Below, piece after piece: positions 1 through 5,409 of a DNA stretch of 5,409 nt. This DNA comes from Prevotellaceae bacterium (GTDB lineage Bacteria; Bacteroidota; Bacteroidia; Bacteroidales; UBA932), in NCBI GenBank assembly GCA_031287815.1, contig JAITSM010000046.1:1-5409 (forward strand), given 5' to 3'. The translations under genes and the position numbers were made by a program. The notes under the pieces are model-generated. The model had not been told where the DNA came from and did no database searches. It saw only the letters and a program-made list of their open reading frames with translations. Position 1 is the first letter of the stretch, and the number at the start of each line of letters is the position of its first letter.

Positions 1-94
1 GAAATCCGTTCGCGCTGCCGCGAAATCCGTTCGCGCTGCCGCGAAATCCGTTCGCGCCGCCGTGAATTTCGTTCGCGCCGCCGTGAATTTCGTT
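1..94. repeat. 21-base GC-rich tandem repeat array, open at the left edge
   Basis: Four full 21-base units lie head to tail at 1-21, 22-42, 43-63 and 64-84, followed by a 10-base partial copy (85-94) before the sequence turns AT-rich. Units 1 and 2 are identical. Unit 3 differs at positions 16 and 21 of the unit, and unit 4 adds changes at positions 4 and 6, so divergence rises towards the right end. The constant core is CGTTCGCGC. Neighbouring units can pair as a 6-base stem, CGCGAA (19-24) with TTCGCG (30-35), around a 5-base loop. The period is a multiple of three and the units contain no stop codon in the frames I checked, so open frames here carry little coding weight. The array probably continues to the left of the window. 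Its function is unknown; it could be an intergenic satellite, a structured RNA or protein-binding element, or a repetitive coding end. Confidence 0.93.
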
Positions 95-124
95 ATGGTA
101 TCCTGTTTTTACTTTAAAGTTCAT
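1..124 (-). CDS. possible partial small ORF of heptapeptide repeats (doubtful)
   Basis: On the minus strand an ATG at 124-122 is preceded by an A-rich leader (AATTGAAAAAAAA), which resembles Bacteroidota start regions. It opens a frame of 41 codons that reaches the window edge without a stop. The peptide begins MNFKVKTGYHNEIH and then follows the DNA array as heptapeptides of the form G-[GS]-A-N-[EG]-[IF]-[HR]. It starts 117 bases beyond the SusD stop codon, on the same strand, so it could be a downstream gene of the operon. Against this, all four base changes between array units alter the amino acid in this frame (Ser/Gly, Glu/Gly, Ile/Phe, His/Arg), no family is recognisable, and repeats without stop codons are open by default. 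The opposite strand is also open from base 1 to a TAA at 115-117, as E-[IF]-R-S-R-[CR]-R repeats. I consider neither frame established. Confidence 0.15.
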   Translation of the reverse strand, partial: MNFKVKTGYHNEIHGGANEIHGGANGFRGSANGFRGSANGF

Positions 125-138
125 TTTTTTTTCAATTG

Positions 139-242
139 AAAAAGTGGAAAGCGGAAAGTGGAAAATCAATTTTTAACTTATAATTATCGATTATATCAAC
201 CTGAAATGATTTTCCACTTTCTACTTCCATTTTCCACTTTTT
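139..242. terminator. interrupted inverted repeat after the SusD gene; candidate bidirectional terminator or dispersed repeat
   Basis: Two perfect arm pairs are visible: 139-150 pairs with 231-242 (12 bases) and 154-168 pairs with 207-221 (15 bases). They are separated by an internal loop of 3 bases on one side and 9 on the other, and enclose an AT-rich loop of 38 bases (169-206). The outer arm overlaps the SusD stop codon (TTA at 241-243 on the plus strand). In either direction the RNA would end its 3' arm with UUUCCACUUUUU, so both strands present a short U tract, as expected of a terminator between converging transcripts. The stem is GC-poor and the loop long, so it is not a classical strong terminator. 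The arms are built of GTGGAAA heptamers, which suggests instead a dispersed intergenic repeat. A 16-base palindrome of T5-CAATTG-A5 type (128-143) overlaps the left end. Confidence 0.5.
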
Positions 243-2211
243 AATAGCCCGGGTTCTGGTCTTCCAGGGTGAGGGCGGGGTTCTTTACCAGCTCGTCATA
301 GGGGATGGGATAGAGTTCTCTGTTTGGGTTATGCTGGAAATCGCGTTTGGTATGCGGGTTGGGGACATATCTGTCGCTCTGTAGATATCCGGGTATCTCT
401 TCGAACCGGACGTCTTCGTTGTTGTAGGGATATTCCGCATCGAGGTATTGTTGCGCTATTCCCATCCGGCAGATGTCGTACCACAGGCTGTATTCGGAGA
501 AGAATTCGTGGCGGCGTTCTATCAGAAGGGCTACTTTCCAGGCTTCGGCGGTGTAGGGCGTGTAGTCATGCCCTACATACGTTGTTTGGCCATATATTGG
601 CGTGAGGGCGTCCACTTCCCCTACTAGTCTTTTCAGCGTGCCTTGTATCTTTCCGGAGGAGCGTTTGTACTGGTTATAGAAGGTCTGGGCGTCGGGCGCT
701 GTGGGGCCGCCCAGCGTAAACGGGAAGATTTTGCCTTTGAATACGTCTCCTTCCATTGTGGCGGGAGCGGCGGATTCGAGGGCGCCCCAGGCGCGGTCGC
801 GGATTTTCTGGATGTATTCCCATCCGGTAGAGGCGTCGCCTGTTTCAAAACAGCATTCGGCATAATTGAGGTAGACGGCGGCCAGCCTGATTTGGATAGA
901 CGATAAGGAAGTATATCTCCGGCCGTTATAGTTCACATGCTCTTTCCATAATTTCTTATCCGAATTATTCGGCATATTATCGGTGGTGATAAAAGCAGAG
1001 CGCCAGCCGCTTTGTAATCCTACTAGTCCGAAATTCGGCCCCAGGCCGCCCTTATTCTCACAAAAACCGTAGAGGGCGCAGCCACCGGGAAACCATGAGT
1101 AATCCTGATAGTCGGGAGGAGAATTCATGTCAGGGGTGCCGCCTTCTACATGTTTCATTACAAATTCATTTTTTTCGCCATAGCGGGCTACTTCGTAGTT
1201 TAAGCGTTTGTCGCCGGGTTCGAATGACCAGCAGAATTCATAGGATACGTAGTGGGGACCCCAGCCGCCGTATTCTTTGGCTCCTTTTTGTTGCACAGGA
1301 AACCATACGGCGTCGGTCTGCGTACCGGTTTGGGTCATATTAGACCACTCGGGAAACGCTATTTCCCATATACTTTCGGGTTGCCAGTAAACGCCGGGGA
1401 TATGTATCTGCCCGAAGCAAGGATTTAACTGATATGGCCCATCATCTATAATATCCTTCAACTCTGTTTTTGCCTTGCCGAACCAGGTAGCGCGGTTGTT
1501 GATGTTGGCCATATACATATAGGCCTGGGCGAGGTAGGCTTTGGCCATTCCTTTGGTTACCCTGCCTTTTTGATTGTTCCACGGCGTCCAGTCCAATATG
1601 TCGCGCGCATACTCCAAATCGCCAATAATTACCGACCATGCTTCTTCTGCCGTGCCGCGTTCTTTGCCCGGGTTGCTGGAGTAAGTTTCGCCGGTTACCA
1701 GCATGGGCACGCCGCCGAAGTTTTGTACCAGCCAGGTGTAGAAGTAGGCTCTTAAGGCGCGGGCTTGCGCCTCAATAATTTTCATGGTCGCCTCGCCGCC
1801 CTGGAAAATCATTGGGTCGGCTTTCTGCAAGTTGGCAAGGAACCGGTTGGCGCGGTCGATGGCGGTATAGGCGCGCGTCCAGCCGCCGATAAATTCCGCT
1901 TGGGTAGTTTTCCACGCTTGCCGGTTAAAATCAACATCCCATCCATCCGCCTGAATATCCAGGGTGGGATAATTAGCCATAGCCAGGTGCGGCTTAAGTA
2001 GCCATGTTTGGCTAACGTTGTCTCCGCTGATACTTTCGGGGTAGAGTAAATCATATACTCCGTTGAGCCCCTGTTCTACATATTTCTGCGAAGAGAGCAG
2101 CACCTCCGGCTCTACAATGCCGTAATGGTCTACTTCCAAAAAGTCTTCGCTGCAGGATACGGTAACCAGCGAAAAGGTTACCATTGCTATGATATAAGGT
2201 ATCTTTTTCAT
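241..2211 (-). CDS. SusD/RagB-family surface nutrient-binding lipoprotein
   Basis: This is a complete 656-residue SusD-like protein, the cell-surface lid that binds ligand over its SusC partner. The N-terminus (MKKIPYIIAMVTFSLVTVSC) is a lipoprotein signal ending in Cys20. The following Ser-Glu-Asp fits the acidic surface-export signal known for Bacteroidota lipoproteins. An N-terminal SusD-like helical (TPR-type) domain spans roughly 21-235, with the family hallmark EAQARALRAYFYTWLVQNFG at 147-166. The RagB/SusD C-terminal domain spans roughly 275-656: ESIWEIAFP (279-287), IRLAAVYLNYAECCFETGD (441-459), IERRHEFFSEYSLWYDICRMG-type motif (564-584) and the closing LYPIPYDEL...NPALTLEDQNPGY (633-656). 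It is longer than the usual 500-600 residues, with apparent extra sequence near 340-430 and 478-550. There are Cys378 and Cys384 within the first of these. The start is chosen because it gives the intact signal peptide; its leader is AAAAAGATATATT with no Shine-Dalgarno. It lies 24 bases after the SusC gene, so the two are almost surely co-transcribed. The ligand cannot be read from the sequence; a glycan is most likely by family precedent. Confidence 0.97.
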   Translation of the reverse strand: MKKIPYIIAMVTFSLVTVSCSEDFLEVDHYGIVEPEVLLSSQKYVEQGLNGVYDLLYPESISGDNVSQTWLLKPHLAMANYPTLDIQADGWDVDFNRQAWKTTQAEFIGGWTRAYTAIDRANRFLANLQKADPMIFQGGEATMKIIEAQARALRAYFYTWLVQNFGGVPMLVTGETYSSNPGKERGTAEEAWSVIIGDLEYARDILDWTPWNNQKGRVTKGMAKAYLAQAYMYMANINNRATWFGKAKTELKDIIDDGPYQLNPCFGQIHIPGVYWQPESIWEIAFPEWSNMTQTGTQTDAVWFPVQQKGAKEYGGWGPHYVSYEFCWSFEPGDKRLNYEVARYGEKNEFVMKHVEGGTPDMNSPPDYQDYSWFPGGCALYGFCENKGGLGPNFGLVGLQSGWRSAFITTDNMPNNSDKKLWKEHVNYNGRRYTSLSSIQIRLAAVYLNYAECCFETGDASTGWEYIQKIRDRAWGALESAAPATMEGDVFKGKIFPFTLGGPTAPDAQTFYNQYKRSSGKIQGTLKRLVGEVDALTPIYGQTTYVGHDYTPYTAEAWKVALLIERRHEFFSEYSLWYDICRMGIAQQYLDAEYPYNNEDVRFEEIPGYLQSDRYVPNPHTKRDFQHNPNRELYPIPYDELVKNPALTLEDQNPGY

Positions 2212-2235
2212 AATATATCTTTTTTAGTGTTTTAA
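2212..2235 (-). promoter_or_regulatory. SusC-SusD intergenic spacer with AT-rich translation start region
   Basis: Only 24 bases separate the SusC stop codon from the SusD start codon. On the coding strand the spacer reads as an A/T run ending AAAAAAGATATATT before the ATG. There is no GGAGG-type ribosome binding site, which is normal in Bacteroidota, where A-rich upstream sequence commonly supports initiation. The spacer is too short for a convincing promoter or terminator, which supports one transcript for both genes. Confidence 0.6.
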
Positions 2236-5200
2236 TTATAAACTTAAGCTTAATCCGAAAGTTACCGTAAACGGAAGCGGATAACGCCCCGCGTCAATGC
2301 CGGTAGTTAATGACGAACCGTTGGGAAGTTCGGGATCCAGGCCGGCGGGGTAACTGGTAAAGGTGAAGAGGTCTTCCATGCTTACGTATACCCGCAGGTT
2401 GTCTATCTTTGCCTTTTTGAGCAGGTTTTTAGGCAGGGAATAGCCGATTTGGAAATTTCGTATTTTCAGGAAATTTCCGTTCATCAGGTAGTAGTCCGAT
2501 ACGCGGGTGTTCTGGTTGTTATCCGCGCGGGTGAGCCGCTGGTATTTTGTGCTTTTGTTTTGGGGCGTCCAGGCATTTTCCGCATATTCCGTCAAAATGT
2601 TTTGATAGCCTTCCGTACCGCCGCGCATTGTCGTCAGGTTTTTATAGCCGTAGGAAAGTATACTCTGCCCGAGCAGGCCGTACATATAGAGGCTTGCATC
2701 CAGGTTTTTATAATTGACCGACAGGTTGAGCCCGAAATTAAACGTGGGAAAGCCATTCCCCAAATACTCACGGTCGGAGTCGTTAACCACGCCGTTACCG
2801 TCCAAATCCTTAAATTTGAAATCGCCGGGAGCGGTTCCTGCCTCCTGGTACTCATTTTTCAAACCTGTTGCCAACGCTGCGGCATTCAGTGCATCTATTT
2901 CCGCCTGGTCTTGAAAAATGCCTTCTACGCGGTAGCCGTAAAAAGTACCGATCGGTTGGCCGTTTTCAGCGACAGAGCTGTTGTTCCACCAGTCGCCGAT
3001 GCCAACCGAAGAATAAATGGGCAATCCTACGTCGATGACTTTATTTTTATTGCTCGACGCGTTCAGGCGGACATTGAAAAACCAGTCGCCAACGGGTTTC
3101 TGGAACATGGCGGTTATTTCAATCCCGCTGTTTCTTATTTCCCCGGCATTCGTATAAACCGACCCATAACCGGTGGAGGGGCGAATGGTACGGTAGAGCA
3201 GCAGGTCTTTCGTATTCCGGATATAATAATCCAGTTCAAAGCTGAGTGCGCCTTTGGCAAAAGCGAAGTCCAAACCGATATTGATTTGTTCGTTGGTTTC
3301 CCATTTCAGGTTGGTATCAATTTCCAGCGTCTGTGCCAACCCCGGGATAAGAACAAAATTGGTACCGTCGTAATAATAATAGGAAATACGCGCCGATGAT
3401 AACTGGTCAACGGCCTGGCTTCCGCTAAATCCGGAATTACCTGTTTGTCCCCATCCCAGTCGCAGTTTCAGGTTACTGAAAACGTCCCAATTTTTAATAA
3501 ATGATTCTTCCGACAGCCGCCATGCGAAGGAAGCGGAGGGGAATGTCCCGTACCGGTTGCCCGGCCCGAAGGTGGAAGAGCCGTCGCGGCGCACGGTAGC
3601 GATAAGAATATATTTACCCAAAAATGAATAGTTCAAACGGCCAAAGAACGACAACATGCGGCTCGGGTCATTCAGCCCGCCCGAGCCCTGAATGGTAGTA
3701 ACGTCTTGCGTCAGGCCGATTTGCCGGACGGAAGGCACGGGAAAATACCGGGCGTTAACGGAAGCGTTGTAACCCGTATTGCTCGATACGGAATGCCCCG
3801 CCATCAGCGTAAGGTCATGCTTCATGTTTAGATTCAGGTGATAGGTTAAATAGCTTTCCAGCGAAAGGCCTACGCCCTGACTGTTACTTACGCTATACGC
3901 ATCGAAATCGTCGTTCATACTGTTGTACGGGCGATTGTTCAGCGGCGAATAGGTAGTGGTTCCGAAGTTGTTGAAGGTAATGGCGCCGGTGGTACGGAAC
4001 ACCAGGCCTTTGAAAAGGTCAACCTCTCCGTATACATTGGTTATGACATTTCCCCCGCTACTGTAATTACCGGCTTCTTTAGAATCGGTGGACGCCGCTA
4101 CGGGATTGTCGAGGTATTGGTTTACATCGCTGTTGCTGGCAGGGGAATGGGAGAAATGCCCCCACGATTTGTCCGGATTCCGTACCTGCATGTGAATCAC
4201 ATTACCCTGCGGACTGACCTCGTAGTCCATTGTGGCCGGCAGGGAAGCATATTGTAACATGCTGCCGCCGCCGCCTTCAAATCTCATGTAAGTATAGGCT
4301 ACGCTTCCGCCTACGCGAAGGAAATTCTTTATTGTATTGTCCACGCTCAGGCGGGCGGTCAGGCGTTTAAAGTTCTGGTTGATGATAACGCCATCGTTAT
4401 TAGTATAGCCAATGGATAACATCGCCCGCGTAGCGTCACTGCCTCCCATCACGCTCAATGCATAGTTGCTTTGTATGGCCGTTTGTGACATTTCGTCTTG
4501 CCAGTCGATGGTAAGCAATTCATCGGGGCGGTTCACCCATGCCGCACTGCTCAAAGTAGCATTGTTCGCTTCGGCGGCTCTCCGCGCGGCTTTGGCAAAT
4601 CCGGGCGCATCCAGCACGTCCAGTTTCCTTGCCGGCGTTACAATGGAGTGGTTCGTGCTAAAATTGATACGTGCACGTCCGGCTTCCCCTTTGTAGGTAG
4701 TTACCATAATCACGCCGTTGGCGCCTTCGGAACCGTAGATGGCCGTTGCAGAAGCGTCTTTCAGCACTTCTATGTTTTGCACATCCATCGGATTCAGGAA
4801 GTCAATGTTCGTTCCTACCCGCACGCCGTCTACTACAAACAGCGGGTCGGTCGAATTGTTCACCGTCGCAATACCACGTATACGAATTTTTGCACCACCG
4901 GAAGGGCCTCCGTCGCGGCTTACCAGTACGCCTGCAGCAGCGCCCTGCAATCCGGAGACCACAGAGATGGGATTCTTTTTCATCATCTCTTCTCCTTTGA
5001 CCGATACCACAGAGCCGGTGAGGTCGGATTTTTTCATGGTGCCGTAACCGACTACCACTACTTCTTCCAGCGACACCTTGTCGTCAACCAGCGATACATT
5101 GATAGGAGCATCGGATTTCACTTCCCGTTCTTGGGAAATTTTACCGATAAACGAAAATACCAACACGTCGCCGATGTTGGCACGAATAGAATAACGTCCG

Positions 5201-5367
5201 TCAGGGTCGGTGGCCGCTACGGCGGTAGATTGTTCTACCCGCACGGTAACACCAGCCAAGGGAGAGCCATCGGTAGCGTCGGAAACTGTGCCCGACACTA
5301 CGTTGCCTTGTGCGTATCCGGCAACGGACAGCGCACAGAAAAGCAAAATGTAAAGGATTTTGTTCAT
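2236..5367 (-). CDS. SusC/RagA-family TonB-linked outer-membrane transporter
   Basis: This is a complete 1043-residue SusC-like transporter, within the usual 950-1100 range. It forms an outer-membrane beta barrel that imports oligosaccharides or peptides captured by the SusD lid, powered through TonB-ExbBD. A Sec signal peptide spans 1-20 (ends AGYAQ). A carboxypeptidase-regulatory-like domain follows at about 24-95 (VSGTVSD...PLAGVTV...DPDGRYSI). The TonB-box-like segment EEVVVVGYGT is at 101-110. The plug domain spans roughly 112-225, with IRIRG (161-165), PLFVVDGV (175-182) and NIEVLKDASATAIYGSEGAN (198-217). The barrel carries family motifs RRDGSSTFGPGNRYGTFPSA (593-612), LRLGWGQTGNSG (635-646), an EF-hand-like loop DLDGNGVVNDSD (854-865) and LKIRNFQIGYSLPKNLL (967-983). 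There is no STN domain, so it is not a sigma/anti-sigma signal transducer by architecture. The last residue is Leu rather than the common terminal aromatic. The start is supported by the signal peptide and an AT-rich leader. No frameshift or break is visible. The substrate is unknown. Confidence 0.98.
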   Translation of the reverse strand: MNKILYILLFCALSVAGYAQGNVVSGTVSDATDGSPLAGVTVRVEQSTAVAATDPDGRYSIRANIGDVLVFSFIGKISQEREVKSDAPINVSLVDDKVSLEEVVVVGYGTMKKSDLTGSVVSVKGEEMMKKNPISVVSGLQGAAAGVLVSRDGGPSGGAKIRIRGIATVNNSTDPLFVVDGVRVGTNIDFLNPMDVQNIEVLKDASATAIYGSEGANGVIMVTTYKGEAGRARINFSTNHSIVTPARKLDVLDAPGFAKAARRAAEANNATLSSAAWVNRPDELLTIDWQDEMSQTAIQSNYALSVMGGSDATRAMLSIGYTNNDGVIINQNFKRLTARLSVDNTIKNFLRVGGSVAYTYMRFEGGGGSMLQYASLPATMDYEVSPQGNVIHMQVRNPDKSWGHFSHSPASNSDVNQYLDNPVAASTDSKEAGNYSSGGNVITNVYGEVDLFKGLVFRTTGAITFNNFGTTTYSPLNNRPYNSMNDDFDAYSVSNSQGVGLSLESYLTYHLNLNMKHDLTLMAGHSVSSNTGYNASVNARYFPVPSVRQIGLTQDVTTIQGSGGLNDPSRMLSFFGRLNYSFLGKYILIATVRRDGSSTFGPGNRYGTFPSASFAWRLSEESFIKNWDVFSNLKLRLGWGQTGNSGFSGSQAVDQLSSARISYYYYDGTNFVLIPGLAQTLEIDTNLKWETNEQINIGLDFAFAKGALSFELDYYIRNTKDLLLYRTIRPSTGYGSVYTNAGEIRNSGIEITAMFQKPVGDWFFNVRLNASSNKNKVIDVGLPIYSSVGIGDWWNNSSVAENGQPIGTFYGYRVEGIFQDQAEIDALNAAALATGLKNEYQEAGTAPGDFKFKDLDGNGVVNDSDREYLGNGFPTFNFGLNLSVNYKNLDASLYMYGLLGQSILSYGYKNLTTMRGGTEGYQNILTEYAENAWTPQNKSTKYQRLTRADNNQNTRVSDYYLMNGNFLKIRNFQIGYSLPKNLLKKAKIDNLRVYVSMEDLFTFTSYPAGLDPELPNGSSLTTGIDAGRYPLPFTVTFGLSLSL

Positions 5368-5409
5368 AAAATTTAAGTTAATTAGGTTTTTAATTTAGTT
5401 AATTAAGGT
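5368..5409 (-). promoter_or_regulatory. AT-rich 5' leader of the SusC gene with two 9-base direct repeats
   Basis: The 42 bases before the SusC start are nearly all A/T. The motif TAATTAACT (coding strand) occurs twice, at 5397-5405 and 5376-5384, with starts 21 bases apart, close to two helical turns. No Bacteroidota promoter of TTG / TAnnTTTG form is visible, so the promoter probably lies to the right of the window and this stretch is mostly untranslated leader. There is no Shine-Dalgarno; the bases next to the ATG are AACTTAAATTTT. The repeats could be a regulator site or chance in AT-rich DNA. Confidence 0.45.

Noticed and set aside
1..94. CRISPR array
   Set aside because: The units abut directly with no unique spacers and a 21-base period, so this is a simple tandem repeat.
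139..242. Insertion sequence remnant with terminal inverted repeats
   Set aside because: No transposase fragment, target duplication or known terminal sequence is visible; the element is only about 100 bases and made of short heptamers.
2770..2808. EF-hand-like loop DLDGNGVVNDSD in the SusC barrel as a special calcium site
   Set aside because: An Asp/Asn/Gly-rich loop of this kind is a common hallmark of SusC-family proteins, so it confirms the family and is not a novelty.
2449..3399. Plus-strand open frame of 316 codons opposite the SusC gene
   Set aside because: It lies wholly antisense to a clear SusC barrel. The translation has no recognisable domain, and long antisense frames are expected from the codon composition here.
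4264..4275. (GCC)4 triplet run inside the SusC gene as a phase-variable microsatellite
   Set aside because: It encodes four glycines at residues 365-368. Changes in triplet number keep the frame, and four copies are too few to suggest slippage control.
4498..5376. Plus-strand open frame of 292 codons opposite the N-terminal part of the SusC gene
   Set aside because: It is the mirror of the signal peptide, regulatory-like and plug domains. The translation is rich in His, Arg and Tyr without family features, so I treat it as a shadow.

Overview
The window suggests a member of the Bacteroidota, probably a gut- or host-associated or environmental Bacteroidales-like lineage. It carries a tandem SusC/RagA-SusD/RagB outer-membrane uptake pair, a gene arrangement essentially confined to that phylum. 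Both genes begin in AT-rich leaders without a Shine-Dalgarno sequence, as is usual there. I cannot name genus or species from the sequence.

Layout, read in the direction of transcription (right to left, minus strand): a 42-base AT-rich leader (5409-5368) with two copies of a 9-base motif 21 bases apart; a complete SusC-family TonB-dependent transporter of 1043 residues (5367-2236); a 24-base spacer; a complete SusD-family surface lipoprotein of 656 residues (2211-241); then about 240 bases with no convincing gene. That last stretch holds two structures. One is an interrupted inverted repeat built from GTGGAAA-like heptamers (139-242) that begins in the SusD stop codon. The other is a GC-rich 21-base tandem array (1-94) that runs off the left edge. 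A weak minus-strand reading frame starts at 124 and enters the array.

The two large genes act as one machine. The SusD-like lipoprotein sits as a lid on the SusC-like barrel at the cell surface, captures a glycan or peptide ligand, and hands it to the barrel for TonB-driven import. The pair has the form of the core of a polysaccharide-utilisation locus. No glycoside hydrolase, regulator or sigma/anti-sigma gene lies in the window, so the substrate cannot be assigned. The SusC protein lacks an N-terminal STN signalling domain, which argues against control by a partner anti-sigma factor.

The core is ordinary for the phylum. The least explained DNA is the first 240 bases. I found no sign of a new enzymatic or defence system.
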